This document shows, one piece after another, positions 42,990 to 51,406 of a DNA stretch of 64,000 bases. The stretch is taken from assembly GCA_963668605.1 (NCBI GenBank), contig OY764903.1:2976001-3040000 (forward strand), written 5' to 3'. This DNA comes from G963668605 sp963668605. GTDB lineage: Bacteria > Acidobacteriota > Terriglobia > Bryobacterales > Bryobacteraceae. Made by a program: the position numbers and the translations under genes. The notes beneath the pieces are model-generated. The model searched no databases. It was not told the origin of the DNA and saw nothing but the letters and a program-made list of their open reading frames with translations. The number at the start of each line of letters is the position of its first letter. Within the stretch, counting starts at the first letter, position 1.

Positions 42990-45188
42990 ATGCATGCTCA
43001 AGAGTGTCTCTTCAGGTTGGCCCTTTTCGCTTCTCTCGCGACGATTGCGCCCGTGGGCGCGGCGGCGCAATCCACAGGAACCATCACGGGTACGATATTG
43101 CTCGACGCCACCGGGGATCCTTTACACAAGGCCACGGTAATGCTGGTGCAGTTGCGGCGCACCACACAATCGGACGACGACGGCCGGTTTTCGTTCACGC
43201 AGATCCCGCCTGGAACCTATGATCTCGTCGCCCACATGCACTCACTCACGGACGAACGCAAGACTATTCGAGTGACCACGGGTGGCACGGCGACTGTCGA
43301 TTTTCGATTGAAAATTGCCGCTGTGCGGCAGGAGATAACCGTCACTGCTTCCGGCACGGAAGAGGCCGCGCTCGAGACGTTTCAATCCGTCAATTCCATA
43401 GAGTCGCTCGAACTGAGCCAGAAAGGCGCCACCTCGCTCGGCGATATACTCGATGGCGAAACTGGCGTTGCCAAGCGCAGTTCCGGACCCGGCTCCTCAC
43501 GCCCGGTCGTGCGCGGATTCGACGGCGACCGTGTTCTGATCATGCAGGACGGTGTACGCACTGGCACGATCTCATCGCAATCCGGCGATCACGGCGAACC
43601 CGTAGATCCCAACTCTGTCGACAAGATCGAGGTCGTCAAAGGACCGGCGACGCTGCTGTACGGCAGCAGCGCGATGGGCGGCGTGGTCAACATCATCTCG
43701 AGCCACCACCAGATGCACCAACACCCGCATGAAGGATTGCGCGGCTATCTCACCGGCACAGGCGGGACAGCGGACGACCGCGCCGGCGGCGCGGGCGGCT
43801 TTGAATATGGCACCGGCAACTGGCTGGTTTGGGGCGACGGCGGCGAGCAACGCTCCGGCGATTATGCCTCTCCGGCTGGCCGCGTGGCGAACTCGCGAGC
43901 CAACATCAAAGATGCTCTAGGCGGCCTGGGGCACTATGGCGAAAAGTTCAATTTTACTCTCGGCTATGGCGTTTCCGACGGCGACTACGGAATACCCTAC
44001 GACAAGGCGGAGACTGATGCGGAGAAAGTAAATCTTAAATACCGCAAGCAAAATGTTCGCTTCAATGGGACCGCAAAGAACCTCGGCTCCTACTTCGATC
44101 AATTTCAACTCGCCCTGAATTACAGCGACTGGAATCACACGGAGCGGGACGCGATCACGAATGAAACGGCCAACCAGTTCTTCAATAAGCAGTTCATCTA
44201 CCGCGGAACGTTCGAGCAGAAACGGAGACGCAACCTGACTGGATCCTTCGGATTCTGGGGCATGCACCGCGATTACAGGGCCGTGGGTGGAGAGGCGATC
44301 ACGCCGCCGACTAAGCAGGAAGCGATGGCGGCTTTCGCTCTGGAACAACTTCAATTCGAACACTTCCGGCTGCAATTCGGGGGCCGCGTGGAGAACAACC
44401 GCTACAACCCCGACGGCCTCGAAAAGCGCTCGTTCACGGGACTTTCGGGAGCGGCCGGCATCAACGTGCCACTCTGGAAGGGCGGCGCGTTCGTCGCGAA
44501 TTACTCGCACTCCTACCGGGCGCCGGCTCTCGAGGAGTTGTACGCATACGGCCCGCACGCCGGCAATCTGACTTGGGAAATCGGCGACGCGAAGATGCGC
44601 CGCGAGCGCGGCGACGGTCTCGATCTGTCGCTACGGCACCAGGAAGGCAGGCTGCGCGTAGAGGGCAACTTCTTCTATTACAGCTTGCTCGATTACGTCT
44701 ATCTCGCGCCGTCCGGGGAAATCCGAAACGGCCTCATAGTCGCCAACTACGCACAGGCCGACAGCCGTTACCGCGGCGCGGAGGGACGGCTCGACTACCA
44801 TGTGCATCCTTCGCTGTGGCTGAACTTCGGAGTCGATTCGGTCAACGCTGAATTGAAGGCGTCGAAAACTCCGCTCCCGAGAATTCCGCCGGTGCGCGGC
44901 CACGCAGGCCTCGACTGGCGCTACAAGAACTTCAGCGTGCAGCCGGAACTCGTGCTGACCAACCGGCAGGATCGCGTCTTCTCCAATGAGACGGAGACCG
45001 CAGGTTTCGTGTTGTTCAACGTGAAATCAACGTACACCGTGACGCGGCAGCACTATCTACAGATGTTCTCCGTAAACCTGTATAACGCCGGCGACCGCCT
45101 CTACCGCAACCATCTCTCGTTCCTGAAGGATTTCACTCCGGAGATCGGCCGCGGATTGCTGGTAAGCTACACGATCCGGTTTTTCTAG
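42990..45188 (+). CDS. TonB-dependent outer-membrane receptor with a His-rich loop
   Basis: About 732 residues from ATG 42990, which has a ribosome-binding site AATGGAG; TTG 42963 in the same frame is a less likely start. After the signal peptide (LALFASLATIAPVGAAAQS) comes a carboxypeptidase-regulatory-like domain (GTITGTILLDATGDPLHKAT), then the plug (SRPVVRGFDGDRVLIMQDGV, VDKIEVVKGPATLLYGSSAM) and a 22-strand barrel. The loop SSHHQMHQHPHEG is His-rich, as in zinc or copper receptors of the ZnuD type. It probably imports a metal or metallophore using TonB energy. Its stop overlaps that of convergent ispG. Confidence 0.88.
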   Translation: MHAQECLFRLALFASLATIAPVGAAAQSTGTITGTILLDATGDPLHKATVMLVQLRRTTQSDDDGRFSFTQIPPGTYDLVAHMHSLTDERKTIRVTTGGTATVDFRLKIAAVRQEITVTASGTEEAALETFQSVNSIESLELSQKGATSLGDILDGETGVAKRSSGPGSSRPVVRGFDGDRVLIMQDGVRTGTISSQSGDHGEPVDPNSVDKIEVVKGPATLLYGSSAMGGVVNIISSHHQMHQHPHEGLRGYLTGTGGTADDRAGGAGGFEYGTGNWLVWGDGGEQRSGDYASPAGRVANSRANIKDALGGLGHYGEKFNFTLGYGVSDGDYGIPYDKAETDAEKVNLKYRKQNVRFNGTAKNLGSYFDQFQLALNYSDWNHTERDAITNETANQFFNKQFIYRGTFEQKRRRNLTGSFGFWGMHRDYRAVGGEAITPPTKQEAMAAFALEQLQFEHFRLQFGGRVENNRYNPDGLEKRSFTGLSGAAGINVPLWKGGAFVANYSHSYRAPALEELYAYGPHAGNLTWEIGDAKMRRERGDGLDLSLRHQEGRLRVEGNFFYYSLLDYVYLAPSGEIRNGLIVANYAQADSRYRGAEGRLDYHVHPSLWLNFGVDSVNAELKASKTPLPRIPPVRGHAGLDWRYKNFSVQPELVLTNRQDRVFSNETETAGFVLFNVKSTYTVTRQHYLQMFSVNLYNAGDRLYRNHLSFLKDFTPEIGRGLLVSYTIRFF

Positions 45189-46408
45189 ACGCGCGGCGCA
45201 TACGAACGGGCGACATACTCGTTGAGGATCATCGTGAACTCCTTGACGATGTGGTCGCCCTTCAGCGTGGTCTTCAACTGCCCGTCCACATAGACAGGCG
45301 CCTTCGGATCCTCCGCGGTGCCGGGCAGTGAGATCCCGATGTTGGCATGCTTCGACTCGCCGGGACCATTCACGATGCAGCCCATCACCGCGACCTTCAA
45401 CTCTTCGACGCCGCTGTGTTTCTGCCTCCAGACGGGCATCTGCTCCCGTAGATAGTTCTGGATCTGGTCCGCCATGTCCTGAAAAAAAGTGCTGGTCGTG
45501 CGCCCGCAACCGGGGCAGGCAGTGACTTGCGGCGAGAAGCTGCGCAATTCGAGAGACTGCAAGATCTGCTGGCTGACGAAGACCTCTTCGCTGCGATCGC
45601 CGTTCGGCAGCGGCGTGAGCGAGGCGCGTATGGTGTCGCCGATGCCCTCCTGCAACAGCACGGCAAGCGCCGCGGTCGTGGCTACGATGCCCTTGGCTCC
45701 GAGGCCGGCCTCGGTCAGGCCCAAATGCAGCGCATAGTCGCAGCGCGCGGCCATCTCGCGGTAGACCGAGATCAGGTCCTGGACACCGCTTACCTTGGCA
45801 CTCAGAATGATCTTGTCGTGGCCGAGGCCGTAGCGCTCAGCAGCCTGCGCCGATTCGATCGCGCTCGCGACAATAGCCCGGCGCATCACGGCAGTCGCAT
45901 CGAGCGGCTCGGGTAGCGCGTTGTTTTCGTCCATCATGCGCGCGAGCAGCGAGGCGTCGAGCGAGCCCCAATTCACGCCGATGCGCACCGGCTTATTGTG
46001 CTCGACTGCCACCTCGATCATCGTGCGGAAATTGTCGTCGTGCTTCTTGCCGATGTTCACGTTGCCCGGATTGATGCGGTACTTAGCGAGCGCCCGCGCG
46101 CACTCCGGATACCGCTTCAAGAGCAGGTGGCCGTTGTAGTGAAAGTCGCCGATGATGGGCACCCGCACGCCGAACTGGCCCAGCGTGTCGACGATCTTCG
46201 GCAACGCCGCCGCTGCCTCTTCCGTGTTCACGGTGACGCGCACCAACTCCGAACCGGCGCGCGCCAGCGACATCACCTGATTGACCGTCGCCGTAACATC
46301 GGCCGTGTCCGTGTTGGTCATCGACTGGACGACGATCGGATTCGCCCCGCCAACTCTGACGCCGCCCACATCCGTTACGACAGACCGCCGGCGCGGATTT
46401 GCTGCCAT
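45185..46408 (-). CDS. ispG: 4-hydroxy-3-methylbut-2-enyl diphosphate synthase (IspG/GcpE)
   Basis: The 407-residue protein catalyses the penultimate step of the MEP isoprenoid pathway, converting MEcPP to HMBPP with a [4Fe-4S] cluster. Family marks are VQSMTNTDTADVTATVNQVM, PIIGDFHYNGHLLLKRYPEC, INPGNVNIGKKHDDN, HLGLTEAGLGAKGI and the cluster-binding region CPGCGRTTST plus VMGCIVNGPGESKHANIGIS. A perfect AGCAGGAGG site lies before the ATG. The stop codon overlaps that of the convergent TonB receptor in CTAG (45185-45188). The presence of IspG indicates that isoprenoids are made by the MEP route. Confidence 0.97.
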   Translation of the reverse strand: MAANPRRRSVVTDVGGVRVGGANPIVVQSMTNTDTADVTATVNQVMSLARAGSELVRVTVNTEEAAAALPKIVDTLGQFGVRVPIIGDFHYNGHLLLKRYPECARALAKYRINPGNVNIGKKHDDNFRTMIEVAVEHNKPVRIGVNWGSLDASLLARMMDENNALPEPLDATAVMRRAIVASAIESAQAAERYGLGHDKIILSAKVSGVQDLISVYREMAARCDYALHLGLTEAGLGAKGIVATTAALAVLLQEGIGDTIRASLTPLPNGDRSEEVFVSQQILQSLELRSFSPQVTACPGCGRTTSTFFQDMADQIQNYLREQMPVWRQKHSGVEELKVAVMGCIVNGPGESKHANIGISLPGTAEDPKAPVYVDGQLKTTLKGDHIVKEFTMILNEYVARSYAPRV

Positions 46409-46476
46409 GAAGCCTCCTGCTGAAATTCGCCTGAAACCCCATTATATCAAGCGGTCCGAAATTAACCGCGTGCTCG

Positions 46477-47379
46477 CTATTCCGTGCTCGTTTCGATTCC
46501 GCGGTCCGCAATCTGCGCCCACAGAATCTCCGCCCCATGACCGTGCATCGCAAAGATCTGGCGCACCAGATCGCAGACTTGCTCGCACTCTTTCTCATAG
46601 AACACAAGCACCGAGGGACCGGCGCCGCTGAGCGCACAACCGAGCAAGCCGGGCGCCCTGAGCTTGAGGATTTCCCCCAGCCCAGGCACAAGCCGCTCGC
46701 GGTACGGCTGATGCAGGCGGTCCTCCAAGGCGGCGGGAAATGCGCTCGTCGTGCCAGTCGCCAGCGCGGCAATCAGCAGGGCCGAACGTTGCACGTTGAA
46801 GACAGTGTCTTCTTTGGAATAGCTGGTCGGGAGAGCCGCGCGCGCTTCGGAGGTGGGCAAAATGAAATCGGGCACCACGACCGCCACGCCGAATCGCTCC
46901 GGCAGATGCAGGCGCACGGCGCGCGCGACACCGCCCGAATCGATCGCACTGGCGACGATCGAACCGAGCACGCAAGCGGCGACGTTGTCCGGATGACCTT
47001 CGATGCGCGCGGCTTCGTCCAAAATCCGCAGCGGCTTCCAACCGAGGCCAAGCATTTGGTTCGCGATAACCACGCCCGCAGTAAGCGCCGCGGCGCTTGA
47101 TCCCAGACCTTTGCCCAATGGGATCTGATTGTCGATTTCCAGTTCGATAGGCGTGACGGAACCGTTGACATCGCGCGCGACCGTGGCGACCGTCTGCCAG
47201 ATCAGGTTGCTCGCGTCGCTGGGAATCATCGCCGCGTCCCGCCCCGTCACGCAAATCCGCAACTCATCGCTCGGGCGGTAGCGGCATTCCAGATAGATTT
47301 GGAGCGCCAACCCCAGCGCGTCGAATCCTGGTCCCAGATTGGCGCTCGATGCGGGGACGCGGACCTTATGCCATGTCAT
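46477..47379 (-). CDS. thrB: Homoserine kinase (ThrB)
   Basis: About 300 residues from ATG 47379 (MTWHKVRVPASSANLGPGFD). A longer open frame overlaps the upstream gene and is not coding. GHMP-kinase motifs are intact: VPASSANLGPGFDALGLAL, the ATP-binding loop IPLGKGLGSSAAALTAGVV and the C-terminal GCALSGAGPSVLVFYEKE. The enzyme phosphorylates L-homoserine for threonine synthesis. No thrA or thrC is adjacent. It starts 5 bp after the stop of a Gfo/Idh oxidoreductase gene, so the two are co-transcribed, although their functions have no obvious link. Confidence 0.92.
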   Translation of the reverse strand: MTWHKVRVPASSANLGPGFDALGLALQIYLECRYRPSDELRICVTGRDAAMIPSDASNLIWQTVATVARDVNGSVTPIELEIDNQIPLGKGLGSSAAALTAGVVIANQMLGLGWKPLRILDEAARIEGHPDNVAACVLGSIVASAIDSGGVARAVRLHLPERFGVAVVVPDFILPTSEARAALPTSYSKEDTVFNVQRSALLIAALATGTTSAFPAALEDRLHQPYRERLVPGLGEILKLRAPGLLGCALSGAGPSVLVFYEKECEQVCDLVRQIFAMHGHGAEILWAQIADRGIETSTE

Positions 47380-47384
47380 CCGGC

Positions 47385-48404
47385 TCAGTTGCCGCCCAGG
47401 GCGACCTTCCGTCCCTCGCGACAGGACTGATAGGCGCAAAGTACCAACTCCAGCGCACGATAGCCATCTTCGCCGGAGACCAGCGGCTGGCGTCCGCGCT
47501 TGCAGGCGTCGCCAAAATCGAGGAACTGGCGTTCAAACGGAGCCAGCGAAATCGCCATCGGATCCGAAGCGCCCGAAGAGACATCGCGGTCCACCGGCGC
47601 TGCTTCGCCCTTGTCATCCTGAACGTCCCACGTCGTGAGCTTGTCGCCGGAGATGATCGCGGTACCCTTTGTTCCGTGGATCTCAAGGCGCTCGGTGTAG
47701 CCCGGCCATATCGCGGTCGACGCTTCGATCACGCCGGTCGCGCCCGAGTCGTATTTCATGATCGTGGTGATCACGTCCTCGGACTCGATCTTGTGCAAAG
47801 CCCCGAGTTGCCAGAAACCGAACAACTCCTTCACTCCGCCGACGAGCCAGAGCAGAATATCCACCTGGTGGATCGCCTGGTTGATCATCGCACCGCCGCC
47901 CTCAACTGCCCAGCTTCCCTTGATTGGGCGCGAGAAATATTCGGCCGAACGGAACCATTTCACATAGGCGTCGGCCTGCAGGATCTTGCCCATGCGCCCG
48001 TCCTGAATCGCCTTCTTGAGGAACATGCTCGAATCGTCGAAGCGATGCTGGCTGACCACGCCCAGCACAATCCCCGCCTTCTTCGCGGTGTCGATCATCA
48101 GGCGCGCCGTCTCCAGGCTGGTAGAAATCGGCTTCTGTACCTGCACGTGCTTTTTCGACTGCGCGCAGATCTCGATCGGCTGCATGCGAAAATCGGGAAA
48201 CGTGCAGACATCGACATAGTCCACTTTCGGATGACGGCAAAGTTCCTCGTAGGACTTGACGAATTCGCAACCATACTGGTCTGCGAACTTTTTGCCGGCT
48301 GGCTCATGGACGTCTGTGCAGACCGTCACTTCATAGCCGATGTTCTTGTACACCTGCGCGTGTTTATGGGAAATCGCGCCAGTCCCGATCAGTCCTACTC
48401 TCAC
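47385..48404 (-). CDS. Cytoplasmic Gfo/Idh/MocA-family oxidoreductase
   Basis: A 339-residue enzyme without signal peptide. It has the Rossmann motif RVGLIGTGAISHKHAQVYKN, DYVDVCTFPDFRMQPIEICA, KHVQVQKPISTSLETARLMI (where the family EKP reads QKP) and GSWAVEGGGAMINQAIHQVD. The usual acidic residue before the catalytic Lys is Gln here; the Lys itself is kept. It probably oxidises a sugar or inositol derivative with NAD(P). The substrate cannot be inferred. It is unlike the Tat-exported enzyme at 21057 in lacking an export signal. Confidence 0.87.
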   Translation of the reverse strand: MRVGLIGTGAISHKHAQVYKNIGYEVTVCTDVHEPAGKKFADQYGCEFVKSYEELCRHPKVDYVDVCTFPDFRMQPIEICAQSKKHVQVQKPISTSLETARLMIDTAKKAGIVLGVVSQHRFDDSSMFLKKAIQDGRMGKILQADAYVKWFRSAEYFSRPIKGSWAVEGGGAMINQAIHQVDILLWLVGGVKELFGFWQLGALHKIESEDVITTIMKYDSGATGVIEASTAIWPGYTERLEIHGTKGTAIISGDKLTTWDVQDDKGEAAPVDRDVSSGASDPMAISLAPFERQFLDFGDACKRGRQPLVSGEDGYRALELVLCAYQSCREGRKVALGGN

Positions 48405-48442
48405 TGTGTGTCTCTCCTCGAACGAATGTCGGTGCTCTCATT

Positions 48443-48472
48443 TTGTCAAACTCGGAGCCCGCGTGCTATACC
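48443..48472 (+). promoter_or_regulatory. Candidate sigma70-type promoter of the hydrogenase operon
   Basis: TTGTCA (48443-48448) and TATACC (48467-48472) are separated by 18 bp. They lie in the 236-bp interval before the first hydrogenase gene, giving an untranslated leader of about 160 nt. The leader contains an AT-rich patch (CATATTATAGATATTTAGG) and the short repeat CACCCACC. No sigma54 or FNR-type box was convincing. Confidence 0.3.
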
Positions 48473-48640
48473 GCCGCACATATTATAGATATTTAGGTCT
48501 GATTATACGTCTTTTCACCCACCTGGGTTTTTACACCCACCATCCCGGACGAAAATTTGCGTGTTTGCTACCGATTCCTGATGGCAACAAAAATGCATGC
48601 TGTTCCGTTTCGAGTTGTGAAGCAGTTGGGAGGCATCCGC

Positions 48641-49783
48641 ATGTCATCCAAACAGGCTGCCACGGCCGCCTCCGCGATCCTCGAAGCCGAAGCCCTTTCG
48701 GCGCTGATTCGAAACCTGCGGGACAAAGACTACACGATCATTGGCCCGACGATTCACGAAGGGGCGCTCGTGTTCGACGAGATTCAGGATGTCGCGGATC
48801 TGCCGCGGGGCTGGAGCGCCGATCATGCGCCGGGACGCTTCCGATTGCGGGAACGCAGCGACGACGCGATCTTCAGCTATGCCGCGACCGCGCAGGGTCT
48901 CAAGCGGTTTCTGCATCCGCCCGAGGTCCGCCTCTTTCGCGCCGAGCGCAGCAATGGCCAGTTTGAGATTTTGAACGATTCGCCACCGGCCGCGAGGCGC
49001 GCCTTTGTAGGCGTGCGCCCCTGCGACCTGGCTGCCCTCCGCAAACTGGATCGCGTGCTGCTCCAAGATCGCTTCGCCGACCCGGTCTACCAGGCCGGAC
49101 GCCGCGACAGCTTTCTGATTGCGGTGAACTGCGCCGAGCCCTCCGGGAACTGCTTTTGCGGATCGATGATGAGCGGACCGGCCGCAACGGAAGGCTTCGA
49201 TTTGCTGCTGACGGAGATCGTCGAACCAGGTCTGCATGTCTTTCTGGCCGAGGCCGGTTCGCAGCCGGGCGTCGAGACGCTGGCGGCACTCAACGGCGCG
49301 CCGGTGACGAAAGAGCTACGGCGAAAAGCGGATGAGATCACGCGCGATGCCGCTGCACGATTGCACAAGCGCATCGACAGCGAGGGTCTCAAAGAGATTT
49401 TGCAGGACGCCTTCGAGCATCCCCGCTGGGAGCAGACGGCCGCGCGCTGCCTGGCGTGCGCCAACTGCACGATGGTCTGCCCCACCTGTTTTTGCGTCAC
49501 CGTGGAAGAGACAAGCGACATCGCCCAGCGCCACGCGGAACGCTGGCGGCGCTGGGACTCCTGCTTCACGCAGAGCTTCTCGTACATTCATGGAGGCAGC
49601 GTGCGGTTGTCGCTGAAAGCGCGCTACCGCCAGTGGATGACGCACAAGCTGGCAACGTGGGTCGACCAGTTCGGCGAGAACGGCTGTGTCGGCTGCGGCC
49701 GCTGCATCACCTGGTGCCCGGCCGGTATCGACATCACCGAAGAGGCAGCCGCCATTCGGGGAACGGGAGAACGCATGGCATGA
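48641..49783 (+). CDS. hydB: [NiFe] hydrogenase group 3b-like, beta subunit (iron-sulfur)
   Basis: About 380 residues from ATG 48641, with the strong site TTGGGAGG upstream. In-frame starts further upstream do not look conserved. The protein carries FVGVRPCDLAALRKLDRVL and NCAEPSGNCFCGSMMSGP of the HydB/AsrA-type subunit. Its C-terminal half has two [4Fe-4S] motifs, CLACANCTMVCPTCFC and CVGCGRCITWCPAGIDI. It passes electrons between the hydrogenase small subunit and the flavin subunit. The gene is first in the operon, and its stop overlaps the next start as ATGA. Confidence 0.9.
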   Translation: MSSKQAATAASAILEAEALSALIRNLRDKDYTIIGPTIHEGALVFDEIQDVADLPRGWSADHAPGRFRLRERSDDAIFSYAATAQGLKRFLHPPEVRLFRAERSNGQFEILNDSPPAARRAFVGVRPCDLAALRKLDRVLLQDRFADPVYQAGRRDSFLIAVNCAEPSGNCFCGSMMSGPAATEGFDLLLTEIVEPGLHVFLAEAGSQPGVETLAALNGAPVTKELRRKADEITRDAAARLHKRIDSEGLKEILQDAFEHPRWEQTAARCLACANCTMVCPTCFCVTVEETSDIAQRHAERWRRWDSCFTQSFSYIHGGSVRLSLKARYRQWMTHKLATWVDQFGENGCVGCGRCITWCPAGIDITEEAAAIRGTGERMA

Positions 49784-50628
49784 GCGCGATCGCGGAAGTG
49801 TACGCAAATCCGATGGCGTCGACCACTGCGCGTGTCGCGGGCATTCAGAAAGAGACGCACGACACATTCACGTTGGCGATGGAGCCGGATGAAGGCGGGA
49901 CGCTGCACGGCTTCGCACCCGGGCAGTACAGCATGCTCTACGTCTTCGGCGTCGGCGAGTTGCCGATCTCGATCAGCGGCGATCCGGAGCGGCGCGAGCA
50001 ACTCATCTACACCGTGCGCTCCGTCGGGCCGGTGACGTACAGGCTGGTCACCCGCAACGCCGGCGACTCGGTAGGAGTACGCGGCCCGTACGGCACGCAA
50101 TGGCCCATGGCTTCCGCACGCGGTAAGGATGTACTGATCGTCGCCGGCGGCATCGGGCTTGCTCCGTTGCGTCCCGCGATCTATCACATCCTGCGCCATC
50201 GCGGTGACTATGGAAGACTCGTGACGCTCTACGGGGCACGCAGTTCGCGCGACCTGCTGTATCGCAAGGAACTCGCGGCGTGGTCCTACGTTCCCGATAC
50301 GCAGGTGCTCACGACCGTGGATTATGGCGGTGTCAACTGGCGCGGCTATGTCGGTGTGGTGACCACGTTGTTCCGCTATGTACGGCTGCATCCGGCGAAC
50401 ACCGTCGCGCTGATTTGCGGTCCGGAAATCATGATGCGCTACGTCGTGCGGGAATTAGAAAACCGCGGCATTCCCCGCGATCAGATCCATCTGTCGATGG
50501 AGCGCAACATGAAGTGCGCCGTCGGTTTTTGCGGGCACTGCCAGATGGGTCCGTACTTCGTCTGTAAGGACGGCCCGATCTTTTCGTATCCCCAGTTGCG
50601 GCCATGGATGGACAAACATGAGCTCTGA
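49780..50628 (+). CDS. hydG: [NiFe] hydrogenase group 3b-like, gamma subunit (FAD/NAD(P)-binding)
   Basis: A 282-residue protein from ATG 49780. It has a ferredoxin-NADP reductase-like fold: PGQYSMLYVFGVGELPISIS binds flavin, VGVRGPYGTQWPM and DVLIVAGGIGLAPLRPAIYH bind the nucleotide, and a C-terminal [2Fe-2S] site is formed by KCAVGFCGHCQMGPYFVCKD. It exchanges electrons with NAD(P)H in the cytoplasm. The following gene begins 11 bp before this one stops. Confidence 0.92.
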   Translation: MSAIAEVYANPMASTTARVAGIQKETHDTFTLAMEPDEGGTLHGFAPGQYSMLYVFGVGELPISISGDPERREQLIYTVRSVGPVTYRLVTRNAGDSVGVRGPYGTQWPMASARGKDVLIVAGGIGLAPLRPAIYHILRHRGDYGRLVTLYGARSSRDLLYRKELAAWSYVPDTQVLTTVDYGGVNWRGYVGVVTTLFRYVRLHPANTVALICGPEIMMRYVVRELENRGIPRDQIHLSMERNMKCAVGFCGHCQMGPYFVCKDGPIFSYPQLRPWMDKHEL

Positions 50629-51406
50629 AAACGGTAAGAGACTCAAGATCGGAATCTTCAAATTCGCCTCCTGCGACGGTTGCCAACTCAGCCTGCTCGA
50701 TCTGGAGGAGGTACTTCTCGACGTCGTCGGCGCCGTCGACCTCGCCTACTTTCCCGAGGCCAGCCGCAACATGCATAAGGGGCCATACGACATCGGCTTG
50801 GTCGAGGGCTCGATTACCACGCACCACGACGCCGAACTCATCCAGCACGTGCGCCGCGAGTGCCGCATGCTAGTGACCATTGGCGCCTGTGCAACGTCGG
50901 GCGGTATTCAAGCCCTGCGGAACTGGCGTGACGTAAATGAGTTTGTGCGCGTCGTGTATGCCAAGCCCGATTTCATCAGCACGCTGAAACTGTCGACGCC
51001 TGTGGCCGAGCATGTGCCGGTCGATTTCGAACTGCGCGGCTGCCCGATCAACAAGCATCAGCTACTGGAACTGCTTGCGGCCACAGTGGCGGGCCGCAAG
51101 CCGAACATACCGGCTTACAGCGTGTGCCTGGAATGCAAGCGGCGCGGCAACGTGTGTGTGGCTGTGGCCTCGGGAGCCGCCTGCCTGGGTCCGGTGACGC
51201 AGGCCGGCTGCGGCGCGATCTGCCCCAGTCTCAGCCGCGCCTGTTACGGCTGTTTCGGACCGATGGAGAATCCGAATCCAGCCTCGCTGGCGGCTGTGTT
51301 CGAGGCGCAGGGTCACGGGGACCAGCAGATCATGCGCGAGTTCCGCCTGTTCAATTGTTGGGCGTGGCAGTTCCGCCAGGTGAGCGAAGCGAGGGAACGG
51401 AAATGA
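50618..51406 (+). CDS. hydD: [NiFe] hydrogenase group 3b-like, small (delta) subunit
   Basis: A 262-residue protein without Tat signal, as expected for a cytoplasmic hydrogenase. Cluster ligands are visible in FKFASCDGCQLSLLDLEE (proximal), VTIGACATSGG, LRGCPINKHQ and the C-terminal Cys-rich part (SVCLECKRRGNVC, ACLGPVTQAGCGAICP, ACYGCFGP). This gives three [4Fe-4S] clusters. It relays electrons from the Ni-Fe site to the beta and gamma subunits. It overlaps the large-subunit start as ATGA. Confidence 0.93.
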   Translation: MSSENGKRLKIGIFKFASCDGCQLSLLDLEEVLLDVVGAVDLAYFPEASRNMHKGPYDIGLVEGSITTHHDAELIQHVRRECRMLVTIGACATSGGIQALRNWRDVNEFVRVVYAKPDFISTLKLSTPVAEHVPVDFELRGCPINKHQLLELLAATVAGRKPNIPAYSVCLECKRRGNVCVAVASGAACLGPVTQAGCGAICPSLSRACYGCFGPMENPNPASLAAVFEAQGHGDQQIMREFRLFNCWAWQFRQVSEARERK

